Below are positions 48,896 through 57,750 of a DNA stretch of 64,000 nt, one piece after another. Each line of letters begins with the position of its first letter. Position 1 is the stretch's first letter. This DNA is from Rhizobium rosettiformans W3. GTDB taxonomy: Bacteria; Pseudomonadota; Alphaproteobacteria; Rhizobiales; Rhizobiaceae. Where the stretch lies: positions 434,001 to 498,000 of the forward strand of contig NZ_STGU01000001.1 in NCBI RefSeq assembly GCF_004912135.1, written 5' to 3'. A program made the translations under genes and the position numbers. The notes under the pieces are model-generated. The model was given only the letters and a program-made list of their open reading frames with translations. It did not search any database and was not told the origin of the DNA.

Positions 48896-49392
48896 GGGGC
48901 CTCGTCCACGGGATATTCGGCAACGGAGGCCGTCTGGCGCTCGACCCATTCCTCAAGACGCTCGGAAAGCTCGTCATCGAAGGCTGCCAGCACACGAGCG
49001 GCAAGAAGGGCGGCGTTGACCGCGCCGGCGCGGCCAATGGCGAGCGTGCCGACGGGAATGCCGGCCGGCATCTGGACGATGGAGTAGAGGCTGTCGAGGC
49101 CGGACATCGTCTTGGATTGAACGGGAACGCCAAAGACGGGCAGGGTCGTCAGCGATGCGACCATTCCGGGCAGGTGGGCGGCACCGCCGGCGCCAGCAAT
49201 GACCACTTTGAAGCCCTCGTCGCGGGCGCCCTTGGCGAAGGCATACATGCGGTCTGGCGTGCGATGTGCCGAAACGATGCGGGCTTCATAGGAGACGCCG
49301 AGTGCGTCGAGCGTGTCGGCGGCATTCTTCATGGTTTCCCAGTCGGACTGGCTTCCCATGATGATGGCGACGGGCGGGCACTCAGCTGTCAT
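48892..49392 (-). CDS. purE: N5-carboxyaminoimidazole ribonucleotide mutase
   Basis: A 166-residue class I PurE with [34 protein letters not shown] and VPVQSK. It moves the carboxylate made by PurK to give CAIR. It is the first gene of the purEK pair. The start at ATG 49392 gives the family length. Confidence 0.97.
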   Translation of the reverse strand: MTAECPPVAIIMGSQSDWETMKNAADTLDALGVSYEARIVSAHRTPDRMYAFAKGARDEGFKVVIAGAGGAAHLPGMVASLTTLPVFGVPVQSKTMSGLDSLYSIVQMPAGIPVGTLAIGRAGAVNAALLAARVLAAFDDELSERLEEWVERQTASVAEYPVDEAP

Positions 49393-49422
49393 CTCATATC
49401 CTTATGCCGTCATGTTGCGCGG

Positions 49423-49626
49423 TTAGGCGATGATGTCGGGAATGATCTGGTCTTCCAGCGCTGTGATCTTGTCCTTGATGGACAATTTCTTCTTCTTCAT
49501 GCGCTGGATGCGAAGGGCGTCGCAGCCGACCGTGATCATGGCATTGATGGCCGCATCATAGTCTTCGTGCTCCTGGCGAAGCCGTGCCAACGAGAGCCTG
49601 ATGTCGGCTTGTTCCTGATCGGCCAT
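49423..49626 (-). CDS. DUF465 (YdcH) small protein
   Basis: A 67-residue, mostly helical protein (RLSLARLRQEHEDYDAAI, RIQRMKKKKLSIKDKI), the DUF465/YdcH pattern. The function is unknown. It lies just upstream of purE on the same strand. ATG 49626 (MADQEQ) is preferred to 49632. A second DUF465 gene is divergent, 234 bases away. Confidence 0.85.
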   Translation of the reverse strand: MADQEQADIRLSLARLRQEHEDYDAAINAMITVGCDALRIQRMKKKKLSIKDKITALEDQIIPDIIA

Positions 49627-49860
49627 GCTCATTCCCCATTATCGCCGTGTGGCCCATCCTTAAAGGATGCCCGGAAGATTCGCGCAAGCTCCTATCACCA
49701 AATACCGGTAACGGGAAGTTATCCCTGTCTTCCATTTTGATGGGCCTTTTTGCCCAGTTCGCCTTCGACAAACCGCATTTCTCGTGTCACATTATCTTCG
49801 CAAAGCCTGAAACTCCAGCGGATGAGGGCTGGAGGTAGGCGATAAGGAAGGACGCATCAA

Positions 49861-50037
49861 ATGACCATACAGGCTCATCTTGAATCGCTGCAGAAGAAGC
49901 ATGGAGCTCTCGAGGATCAACTCCATGACGCGCTTGCATCTCCCTCCGTCGATGATCGGCACATTGCCGAACTGAAGCGCCTCAAACTGCGCCTCAAGGA
50001 TGAAATGGAACGCCTGAGGGCTTCCACCCGCCACTGA
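49861..50037 (+). CDS. DUF465 (YdcH) small protein, second copy
   Basis: A 58-residue frame from ATG 49861 to TGA 50037, MTIQAHLESLQKKHGALED, then RHIAELKRLKLRLKDEMERL. It is strongly helical and matches DUF465. AAGGAAGG lies about 11 bases upstream. A terminator follows. It is short enough to be missed by length cut-offs, but context and sequence support it well. Confidence 0.85.
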   Translation: MTIQAHLESLQKKHGALEDQLHDALASPSVDDRHIAELKRLKLRLKDEMERLRASTRH

Positions 50038-50122
50038 TACCACCCTTCCGGCTGCGCCGGGATCTGGCGGACCCAAAGACCGCTCCCGATGTATTCATGA
50101 AGCAGCCAATACAACACCCTTG

Positions 50123-50153
50123 GCCCCGGAGTTCACACGACTTCGGGGCTTTT
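50123..50153 (+). terminator. Terminator of the second DUF465 gene
   Basis: GCCCCG (50123-50128) and CGGGGC (50144-50149), with extra pairing inside, run into TTTTG on the plus strand. Confidence 0.65.
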
Positions 50154-50182
50154 GTTTGCGCACTTTCACGATGTAGGAGGGG

Positions 50183-50443
50183 TCAGGACCAGAACTGGTC
50201 CAGCCACATGTTCATCCGGTCGAAGCCGGGACGATGGATGAAATAGATGCGCCGGGTGCCTTCCGAGCGGACATCCACAAGTCCGCTGTCGAGCAGGGCC
50301 TTCAGATGTTGCGACACAGCCGGGCGGCTGATCGGCAGCTGGCCTGCCAGTTCGTTGACGGTCTTTTCCCCCCGGCGCAGATCCTCTAGGATATGCCGTC
50401 GGTTCGGATCTGCGATCGCCATGAACGGGTCTGCGTTCGTCAT
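50183..50443 (-). CDS. ArsR-family transcriptional regulator
   Basis: An 86-residue winged helix protein with ADPNRRHILEDLRRG, VNELAGQLPISRPAVSQHLKAL and DVRSEGTRRIYF. No cysteine metal site of the ArsR/SmtB type is present, so it resembles the non-metal autorepressors of this family. It lies downstream of and co-oriented with the TauE permease gene. Confidence 0.9.
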   Translation of the reverse strand: MTNADPFMAIADPNRRHILEDLRRGEKTVNELAGQLPISRPAVSQHLKALLDSGLVDVRSEGTRRIYFIHRPGFDRMNMWLDQFWS

Positions 50444-50526
50444 GGATGGAACGTTATGTCAAAGGCCCTTTGGCGGCAAGCGCTGATGTGCGCTGCAGCA
50501 AGGCCTGGCGAACACGAATGCGCGTG

Positions 50527-51303
50527 TTAGAGGCCGGTCAATCCGCGGGTGCCGTCCCACAGCAATTTGCTGCCTGCGATCAGCACCATTCCATACATCA
50601 GCGGATAGAAGATCGCGGGCTTCAGGAAGTGCACGAGACGGGCGCCGGCAAGCGTCGAAATCAGGGCGATCGGCAGCAGGGCGGCAGAGAGGCTCAGATT
50701 GGTCGCGTCCAGTTCGCCGAGAGCAAAATAGGGGATGACCTTGATTGCGTTCAGGATCGCGAAGAAGCGTGTGGATGCTCCGGTATAGGTGAGCGGATCG
50801 AGCTTCAGCGGCAGAACGTAGATCTGGAAGGGTGGCCCGCCGGCATGGGCGACGAAGCTCGCATAACCGGCAAGCGATCCCCAGAAGGAACCCGCGACCG
50901 GGCGCTGTCCGGCAGGTGCCGTCTCCCGCCCGTTATAGGCGGCCCAGCTTTCCACGAAATACTTCAGCGCAAAGACGATCGAGATGCCGCCGAGGACAAG
51001 GCGCATGACGTCGGCCGACACATAGGTCGAGGTGGCCCAGCCGAGACCGATGCCGATGATGGCGCCCGGCAGCATGGCGATCAGGGTGGCGCGGTCGTTG
51101 TGGCGGCGCCAGGCCCAGAGCGCGACGGCGTCCATCACCAGAAGGATCGGCAGGAAGATCGCCGCGGCCTGCATAGGCGGCACGGCGAAGGCCAGAAGAG
51201 GCACGCCGATCAGTGCGAAAGCACCACCGAGACCTCCTTTGGAAAGGCCGACAAGGGCAACGGCGGGAATGGCGACGGCATAGAAGTTCGGGTCAGTCAG
51301 CAT
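50527..51303 (-). CDS. TauE/SafE-family sulfite/anion permease
   Basis: A 258-residue membrane protein with seven to eight hydrophobic helices and the LVGLSKGGLGGAFALIGVPLL motif near the N-terminus (shown here only in its family form GLSKGGLGG). The family exports sulfite, sulfoacetate or related small anions. ATG 51303 (MLTDPN) is the natural start, since the upstream extension lies in the divergent promoter region. Confidence 0.88.
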   Translation of the reverse strand: MLTDPNFYAVAIPAVALVGLSKGGLGGAFALIGVPLLAFAVPPMQAAAIFLPILLVMDAVALWAWRRHNDRATLIAMLPGAIIGIGLGWATSTYVSADVMRLVLGGISIVFALKYFVESWAAYNGRETAPAGQRPVAGSFWGSLAGYASFVAHAGGPPFQIYVLPLKLDPLTYTGASTRFFAILNAIKVIPYFALGELDATNLSLSAALLPIALISTLAGARLVHFLKPAIFYPLMYGMVLIAGSKLLWDGTRGLTGL

Positions 51304-51407
51304 TGCGCGGTTGATCCTTTCGGAAGAGCGGTCTATCGGATTTGTCCAGAGAAAACGAGGACGAAATCCTGAGAAACGGACCTGTCCCGCACACGGAAAC
51401 ACCGCGC

Positions 51408-52055
51408 ATGACCGAAGATCGCTGCCGCCTCGTCCTCATCGTTCCGGATATGCCGGACACGGCGCAATGCGCCGAAATCGTCGGAAACGCGCTGCGTGGC
51501 GGTGATGTTGCATCGGTTATCGTGCCGCAATACGGCCTCGACGATACCGCCTTCCAGAAGCATGCAGAGGCAATCGTTCCCGTCATCCAGAAGGCGGGGG
51601 CGGCCGCGCTTGTCGTCGACAACAGCCGGGTTGCCGGCCGGGTGAAGGCTGACGGTCTCCATATCTCCGGCAATGCCGAGGCGCTGGCCGAAGCGGTCGA
51701 AAAGCATGTGCCGAAGCTGATCGTCGGCGGTGGCAACGCCATGGACCGGCACCATGCGCTGGAGATGGGCGAAATCCAGCCCGACTACATTTTCTTCGGC
51801 AAGATCGATGGCGACATCAAGCCGGAGGCGCATTCTAAGAATGTTGCCCTTGGCGAATGGTGGTCGGCGATGATCGAAATCCCGGCCATCGTCATGGGCG
51901 GCACGGATCCGGCCTCGGCGCTTGTCGTGGCCGAAAGCGGCGTCGAATTCGTGGCCCTCGGCAAGGCCGTGTTTTCCGATCCGGCACAAGCTGCCGCAAT
52001 CGTGACCCGGGTGAATGCCGAGCTTGACGAAAAAGCGCCACGGTTTGAGGCTTGA
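51408..52055 (+). CDS. ThiE-like (thiamine phosphate synthase family) protein
   Basis: A 215-residue TIM-barrel protein related to ThiE. The first part RLVLIVPDMPD and late VMGG and EFVALGKAVF are recognisable. The ThiE substrate motifs (GLHLGQxD, pyrophosphate loops) are altered to DGLHISGNAEA and IVGGGNAMDRHH. No other thiamine gene is nearby. It may have a different role. The start is ATG 51408. A TTG at 51342 is less likely. The stop overlaps a possible start of the next gene. Confidence 0.75.
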   Translation: MTEDRCRLVLIVPDMPDTAQCAEIVGNALRGGDVASVIVPQYGLDDTAFQKHAEAIVPVIQKAGAAALVVDNSRVAGRVKADGLHISGNAEALAEAVEKHVPKLIVGGGNAMDRHHALEMGEIQPDYIFFGKIDGDIKPEAHSKNVALGEWWSAMIEIPAIVMGGTDPASALVVAESGVEFVALGKAVFSDPAQAAAIVTRVNAELDEKAPRFEA

Positions 52056-52063
52056 ACCGCCTC

Positions 52064-53254
52064 ATGCGTTCAAACCCGTCTCTTCACCGTCTGATTCTTG
52101 CCGCACTGACCGGTGTGGGCCTTCTGATCGCCATGCCGGCGGTGGCGCAGGAGAGCGAGGACGGGATCGAGATTGGTGACCAGCCGGCGATCCTGCCGGC
52201 CAATCCCAACGATGCCGGCGAAATCGAGCGCGGCGCACGACCGAGCAGCTCGACCGGGGATGCGAGCACATTGGATCGCGGCGAGCGGGACAGCGCACCG
52301 CCTGCCACCAAGGGCGCAAAGCCGACCACCGGCGACAAGCCGGACGAGTTGCAGGGCATCAACATCTATCTGCGCATGGGCACGCCCCTGCCGGACGTGC
52401 CGCCGGAAAAGCCCTATGAGGGCAAGCCGGACGAAGCTTACGGCGCCTTCCAGCGCGGCCTCTTCCTGACGGCCGTCGACAAGGCGCTGCCTAGGGCGCA
52501 GCTTGGGGATCCCGCAGCCCAGACCCTGCTGGCCGAAATCATGTCTCGCGGGCTTGGAGTGAAGCGCGATCCGAAGGGGGCTGCCTTCTGGTATGGCCAG
52601 GCCGCCCAAGGTGGCGATCCGGCTGCGATGTTCAAATACGCGCTCCTCCTGATGGAAGGTCGCGAGGTCCCCCAGGACAAGGCGAAGGCGGACGACTACA
52701 TGCGCCGCGCTGCGGAGGCCGGAAACGCCTCGGCACAGTTCAACTGGGCGCAGATCCTCGTTTCGGCCAATCCGGGCGTGCGTGGTCTCACCATGGCGAT
52801 GCCGTTTTACGAAAAGGCGGCCGAGCAGGGGATCGCCGATGCGCAATATGCGCTGGCGCAGGTCTATTCGGCGCTGAAGGATGTTCCGCCGGAGAAGAAG
52901 GCGCGCGCGCGAGAATGGATGCTGCGCGCGGCCAGAGCGGGCTTCGATACGGCCCAGCTCGACATGGGGCTCTGGCTGGTTAACGGCTATAACGGACCAC
53001 GGGATTATGAGGCCGGTTACCGCTGGCTCAGCATCGCCGCGGCTCGCGGCAATGTGGTGGCGCAGAACCGGCTGGCGCATCTCTATATCAATGCTCTCGG
53101 CACGAAGCCCGATCCCGTCGAAGCGGCCAAGTGGTATGTGCTGTCGCGACGCGCGGGGCTCAAGGATCCGGGGCTTGAGGACTTCTATCTCGGCCTCAAC
53201 GAAGAGCAGCAGAAGCAGGCCATCGATCTCGCCAACCGGTTCAGACGCACGTAA
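52064..53254 (+). CDS. Sel1-repeat exported protein
   Basis: About 396 residues: signal peptide (ending AVAQE, about residue 28), an acidic low-complexity region, then six or so Sel1 repeats (GDPAAQTLLAEIMSRGLGVKRDP type: FWYGQAAQGGDPAAMFKYAL, YEKAAEQGIADAQYAL, GFDTAQLDMGLWL). Sel1 proteins act as scaffolds. ATG 52064 lies nine bases after the ThiE-like stop. A TTG at 52052 overlaps that stop. Confidence 0.88.
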   Translation: MRSNPSLHRLILAALTGVGLLIAMPAVAQESEDGIEIGDQPAILPANPNDAGEIERGARPSSSTGDASTLDRGERDSAPPATKGAKPTTGDKPDELQGINIYLRMGTPLPDVPPEKPYEGKPDEAYGAFQRGLFLTAVDKALPRAQLGDPAAQTLLAEIMSRGLGVKRDPKGAAFWYGQAAQGGDPAAMFKYALLLMEGREVPQDKAKADDYMRRAAEAGNASAQFNWAQILVSANPGVRGLTMAMPFYEKAAEQGIADAQYALAQVYSALKDVPPEKKARAREWMLRAARAGFDTAQLDMGLWLVNGYNGPRDYEAGYRWLSIAAARGNVVAQNRLAHLYINALGTKPDPVEAAKWYVLSRRAGLKDPGLEDFYLGLNEEQQKQAIDLANRFRRT

Positions 53255-53290
53255 GTTAGCCGCCTGCCGCTTCGGGGGAGGGCGGCGGTC

Positions 53291-54556
53291 ATGGATCTCA
53301 TCGACATTTTCCAGCGTCTCGGGCTTGCTTGTGCCATCGGTGCTGCGGTTGGCGTCGAGCGCCATTGGCGAGAACGCGACGAGCCGGAAGGTGCCCGCAT
53401 TGCCGGCATCCGCACCTTTACCCTGATCAGCATGACCGGCGGCATCGCCGGGCTTCTGGATGGCGTCCTGACGTCGGGCGGTGTCTCCGGGCTGATCGTT
53501 GCGAGTTTCGTGCTTACGATTGCGGTCGTTCTTCTGCGTTTCGGTCTGATGGAAGCGCGCGCCGAGGGCTCTTTCAGTGCCACGACGGTCATTGCCGGCA
53601 TCACCACGTTCGGGCTCGGGGCTCTCGCGGTGATGGGTGACATGGCGGTGGCGTCTGCCACCGGGGCGGCGATGGTCACGCTGCTGGCAAGCCGCGAATT
53701 TCTGCATGGTGCGATCCGGCGGCTGACCTGGGTCGAGTTGCGTTCGGCGGTCGTGCTGCTGGCCATGGGCTTCGTCATCCTGCCGCTCATTCCAGCCGAT
53801 CCCTATGGTCCCTTTGGCGGCGTTTCTCCTCGAAGCCTCGTAATCCTGGTGATCCTGCTCGCCTCCATCTCCTATGTCGGCTATGTCGCCGTGCGGTTGA
53901 TCGGCGGCGGGCGCGGCGACCTGGTGGCTGGTGCCGTGGGCGGGCTGGTGTCGTCAACGGCGACGACGCTCGCGATGGCGCGCCACAGCCTGACTTCAGC
54001 CAATGCTGCCGGCCCCGCTGCCGGTGCGATTGCAGCCGGCAGCGTGTCGCTGATCCGCACGGCGCTGCTCATGCTGGCGCTTGCGCCATCGCTCGGAGAG
54101 CGGTTGTTGCCGGGACTGCTCGTCGCCGGTGCTCTCATGCTGGCGATCGCCTTTTCGCTGGTTGCCCGTGGGGTCGTGGCGGCGGAGGCGGAGCTGCCCG
54201 GCAATCCGTTCGAACTGGCGCAGGTGGTGAAGATGGCGCTGCTGATCACCGTCATCGCCTTCATCGCGCGGGCGGCCAGCCAGATCTTCGGCGATGGCGG
54301 GCTCTACGTCGTGTCGGCTCTGACCGCGCTGGCCGATGTCGATGCCGTCAGTGTGACGGTTGCCGGAATGCTGCTGGCCCTGTCGCTCGATGTGGCCACC
54401 ATTGCCGTCGGCATCGCCGTTACCGCCAACATGGCGGCCAAGGTCGTCTATGCAGGTGTCGCAGGAAGCGCGGGCTTTGCGCTTCGACTGGGTGCAGCCT
54501 CCCTGATTGCGGTTGCGGCAGGCCTGATCGTCACCCTTGGTGCAGGGCACGTCTGA
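53291..54556 (+). CDS. MgtC/SapB-DUF4010 membrane protein
   Basis: A 421-residue integral membrane protein with an MgtC-like N-terminus (GLACAIGAAVGVERHW, IRTFTLISMTGGIAGLL) and a DUF4010 C-terminal half, with about 11 or 12 hydrophobic helices. Substrate unknown. The gene follows the Sel1 gene by 36 bases with GGGGAG before ATG. Confidence 0.9.
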   Translation: MDLIDIFQRLGLACAIGAAVGVERHWRERDEPEGARIAGIRTFTLISMTGGIAGLLDGVLTSGGVSGLIVASFVLTIAVVLLRFGLMEARAEGSFSATTVIAGITTFGLGALAVMGDMAVASATGAAMVTLLASREFLHGAIRRLTWVELRSAVVLLAMGFVILPLIPADPYGPFGGVSPRSLVILVILLASISYVGYVAVRLIGGGRGDLVAGAVGGLVSSTATTLAMARHSLTSANAAGPAAGAIAAGSVSLIRTALLMLALAPSLGERLLPGLLVAGALMLAIAFSLVARGVVAAEAELPGNPFELAQVVKMALLITVIAFIARAASQIFGDGGLYVVSALTALADVDAVSVTVAGMLLALSLDVATIAVGIAVTANMAAKVVYAGVAGSAGFALRLGAASLIAVAAGLIVTLGAGHV

Positions 54557-54695
54557 CACCCGCGCATGGGCCGGAACCGCCATACCCCTTGAATTCCGGC
54601 GGCATTTGTGGTCTTGAACCGGCCAAACATCGCCGCCGTCGCGCGCTCGTCCGTTGCCGCCTTCCGGCGCCTCCCAGTTTCAAGGAATTCGATAC

Positions 54696-55496
54696 ATGGC
54701 CCGCTCAGCCCTTCTCAATGTCATGGTTCAGGCAGCACTCAAGGCCGGCAAGTCGCTCTCGCGCGATTTCGGTGAGGTGCAGAACCTGCAGGTTTCCGTG
54801 AAAGGCCCCGGTGACTTCGTCTCGCAGGCCGACTTCCGCGCCGAGAAGATCGTGCGCGAGGAACTGCTCAAGGCCCGTCCGACCTATGGATTCCTCGGCG
54901 AGGAAGGCGAGGAGATCAAGGGCACTGACGGCGCGCATCGCTGGATCGTCGATCCGCTCGACGGCACGACCAACTTCCTGCACGGCATCCCGCAGTTTGC
55001 CGTCTCGATCGCGCTGGAGCGCAATGGCGAAATCGTCGCCGGCGTGATCTTCAACCCGGCAACCGATGAACTCTACACGACGGAAAAGGGCGGCGGCGCC
55101 TTCCTCAACGATCGCCGCATCCGCGTCGGCGCCCGCAAGGTGCTCTCCGATTGCGTCATCGGTTGCGGCGTGCCGCATCTCGGTCGTGGCCAGCACGGCA
55201 AGTTCCTCATCGAACTGCGCCATGTGATGGGCGAAGTCTCCGGCGTTCGGCGCATGGGCGCTGCGGCCCTTGATCTTGCGTATGTCGCGGCCGGTCGTCT
55301 CGACGGCTTCTGGGAAGCCCAGCTCAATGCCTGGGACATCGCAGCCGGCATTCTCCTCATCAAGGAGGCCGGTGGCTTCGTTTCCGACATGAAGGGCGGT
55401 CAGGAAATGTTCGAGAACGGCACGGTGCTGGCCGGCAACGAATATATCCGCAAGGCGCTCGAAGAGGTCGTCAACCGTCCGGTGCCGCAGGCCTGA
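54696..55496 (+). CDS. suhB: Inositol-1-monophosphatase
   Basis: A 266-residue SuhB with LGEEGEE at 67-73, DPLDGTTNF at 86-94, and WDIAAG near 213, the three metal-binding motifs. It dephosphorylates inositol-1-phosphate and may also assist rRNA antitermination as in E. coli. Start ATG 54696 (MARSALLNVM). The frame from 54654 adds an unlikely leader. This is distinct from the HisN-like gene at 2197. Confidence 0.95.
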   Translation: MARSALLNVMVQAALKAGKSLSRDFGEVQNLQVSVKGPGDFVSQADFRAEKIVREELLKARPTYGFLGEEGEEIKGTDGAHRWIVDPLDGTTNFLHGIPQFAVSIALERNGEIVAGVIFNPATDELYTTEKGGGAFLNDRRIRVGARKVLSDCVIGCGVPHLGRGQHGKFLIELRHVMGEVSGVRRMGAAALDLAYVAAGRLDGFWEAQLNAWDIAAGILLIKEAGGFVSDMKGGQEMFENGTVLAGNEYIRKALEEVVNRPVPQA

Positions 55497-55596
55497 TTTT
55501 TGCCTTCGGGAAAATTTTCCCAAAGTCCGCGGCTTCAATTCGTCTCATTTTTGCACTAGCCTCCGGGTCCAAGATTCCCCGGAGGTCGAGCATACC

Positions 55597-56631
55597 ATGG
55601 CGAAAGTGAAGTTGGAGGATCTCGAGGTGGGCGAGACCCGTCCGGGCGTATACGGCCAGAAGCTCTCCAGCCCGATGCCCTTCTTCACAACCATGGTGAT
55701 CTTCCTGATCATCGTGTGTTTCATCGCGGCCATCCTCTACCGCCAGGCGCATGCGGCCTTCGTCACCAATCCGGGGCTGAACGGGCTGATCCTCGGGGTT
55801 CTCGTGGTCGGCATCATTCTTGTCTTCGCCCAGGTGCTGGCCCTTCGTCCGGAAGTGCGCTGGTTCAATTCCTTCCGCGCCGCTGGCGATAATGCGACGC
55901 TTGTCGGCCGTGATCCCAAGCTGCTTGCGCCTATGCGCGCGCTCATCGGCGGCCGTCGTTCGATGGCGATCTCGACGACGGCACTGCGGTCGATCCTCGA
56001 TTCGATCGGCACGCGCCTCGACGAATCGCGCGACACCAGCCGGTATCTGATCGGCCTTCTCGTCTTTCTCGGCCTGCTCGGCACTTTCTGGGGTCTGCTA
56101 GGCACCATCGGCTCGATCAACGAGGTGATCGGTTCGCTCGACCCGGCTTCAGGCGACAGCAACGACATTCTCCAGTCGCTCAAGTCGGGACTGACGGCAC
56201 CGCTTTCCGGCATGGGTACGGCTTTTTCGTCCTCGCTGCTCGGTCTTTCCGGCTCGCTGATCCTCGGTTTCCTCGACCTGCAGGCGGGCCGTGCGCAGAA
56301 CCGCTTCTATACCGAACTGGAAAACTGGCTTTCCTCCGTCACGGATCTCGATTCGGAGCGTCCGGTGGTCTCGGAAGGCAGTGCCGCCGTTGCCAGCGAT
56401 GACGTCCGCCTGCTGGTGGAGGAGATCCAGAAGCTTGCCAATCGCGAGGGCAATGACCGCTCGGTGGCGGCGATTGCGGGGCTTGCGGAAGGTATTCAGG
56501 GACTGGTCAAGAACATGCGCAACGAGCAGCAGATGCTGCGCGACTGGATCGAAGCGCAGCAGGAGGATGCTCGCGCCATGCGCAAGACGCTCGACCGGCT
56601 GAACGACAAGATCAGCGGGAGCAACAAGTAA
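55597..56631 (+). CDS. MotA/TolQ/ExbB-like membrane protein
   Basis: A 344-residue protein with membrane helices at about 27-49, 65-85, 147-170 and 200-220. It has the proton-channel type signature GLLGTFWGLLGTIGSI and a C-terminal coiled coil. It pairs with the OmpA-domain protein encoded directly downstream, as MotA pairs with MotB. No flagellar, tol or exb genes are nearby, so this is probably a separate ion-driven motor of unknown function, common in Rhizobiales. Confidence 0.85.
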   Translation: MAKVKLEDLEVGETRPGVYGQKLSSPMPFFTTMVIFLIIVCFIAAILYRQAHAAFVTNPGLNGLILGVLVVGIILVFAQVLALRPEVRWFNSFRAAGDNATLVGRDPKLLAPMRALIGGRRSMAISTTALRSILDSIGTRLDESRDTSRYLIGLLVFLGLLGTFWGLLGTIGSINEVIGSLDPASGDSNDILQSLKSGLTAPLSGMGTAFSSSLLGLSGSLILGFLDLQAGRAQNRFYTELENWLSSVTDLDSERPVVSEGSAAVASDDVRLLVEEIQKLANREGNDRSVAAIAGLAEGIQGLVKNMRNEQQMLRDWIEAQQEDARAMRKTLDRLNDKISGSNK

Positions 56632-57663
56632 ATGGCGCTGGGGCGCAACCGCCGCCGCGAGCGCGGCGTCGACTACTGGCCGGGCTTCGTCGATGCCCTG
56701 TCCACGCTTTTGCTCGCCATCATGTTCCTGCTCACGGTCTTCGTCGTGGCGCAGTTCATCCTGGGCCGCGAGATCTCAGGCAAGGATGAGGTGCTGAACC
56801 GGCTGAACAGCCAGATCGCGGAACTGACGCAGCTGCTCGCGCTGGAGAAAAGCGGCAAGCAGGATCTGGAAGATACGCTCGCAGCGCTGCAATCCTCTCT
56901 CGCTTCGTCGGAAAGCGAGCGGTCGCGCCTGCAGGAACTGCTCGACAGTGGAGCAGGGACCGCGGATGCCGCCAATGCCAAGGTCGGTCGTCTCACGGAA
57001 GAACTCGACGCCGAAAAGCAGGTCAGCGCCCGGGCGATGAGCCAGATCGAGCTGCTCAACCAGCAGATCGCCGCACTCAGGGCGCAGATCGCGGCGGTTG
57101 AGGAAGCCCTGCAGGCCTCCGAAGCGAAGGATCAGGCCTCGCAGACACGGATCGCCGACCTCGGTCGTCGCCTCAATGTGGCGCTGGCGCAGCGCGTTCA
57201 GGAGCTCAACCGCTATCGCTCCGACTTCTTCGGGCGACTTCGCGAGATCCTCTCGGATCGTGAGAACATCCGCATCGTCGGTGACCGTTTCGTCTTCCAG
57301 TCAGAGGTGCTGTTTCCCGTTGGTGGTGCCGATCTCGACGCGGCAGGGCAGGCGGAGATGGACAAGCTCGCCGCTGCGGTTCTCGAGCTGGCGGAGGAGA
57401 TCCCGTCCGAGATCAACTGGGTGCTGAGGGTCGACGGCCACACGGACGCCTCGCCGCTGACCGGGACGGGTCGCTACCGGGACAATTGGGAGCTCTCGTC
57501 CGCCCGCGCTACCTCGGTCGTCAAATATCTGATCTCCCGGGGTGTGCCGGCAAACCGGCTGGTCGCTGCAGGCTTCGGCGAGTTCCAGCCGATTGCCGAA
57601 GGGGAGACACCCGAAGTGCTGTCCCAGAACCGCCGCATCGAGCTCAAGCTCACCGAGCGCTGA
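56632..57663 (+). CDS. MotB-like protein with OmpA peptidoglycan-binding domain
   Basis: A 343-residue protein: one N-terminal membrane helix (about 19-43) holding the plug-like WPGFVDALSTLLLAIMF with a conserved Asp, a long coiled coil (55-185), then an OmpA domain (EVLFPVGGADLD, RVDGHTDASPL, NWELSSARA, NRRIELKL). The ATG directly follows the stop of the MotA-like gene. Together they form a stator-like complex linked to the cell wall. Confidence 0.88.
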   Translation: MALGRNRRRERGVDYWPGFVDALSTLLLAIMFLLTVFVVAQFILGREISGKDEVLNRLNSQIAELTQLLALEKSGKQDLEDTLAALQSSLASSESERSRLQELLDSGAGTADAANAKVGRLTEELDAEKQVSARAMSQIELLNQQIAALRAQIAAVEEALQASEAKDQASQTRIADLGRRLNVALAQRVQELNRYRSDFFGRLREILSDRENIRIVGDRFVFQSEVLFPVGGADLDAAGQAEMDKLAAAVLELAEEIPSEINWVLRVDGHTDASPLTGTGRYRDNWELSSARATSVVKYLISRGVPANRLVAAGFGEFQPIAEGETPEVLSQNRRIELKLTER

Positions 57664-57750
57664 CACGGGCATATCTGTTTGCCTTCCCGACAACTTGCGT
57701 GCTGTATTACGTGTGCGTAAAGGTAAGAACATGCGCATGGGGAGGATGGC

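Noticed and set aside
55597..57663. Calling the MotA/OmpA pair a Zorya defence system
   Set aside because: No zorC, zorD or zorE is nearby, and the flanking genes are ordinary chromosomal genes.
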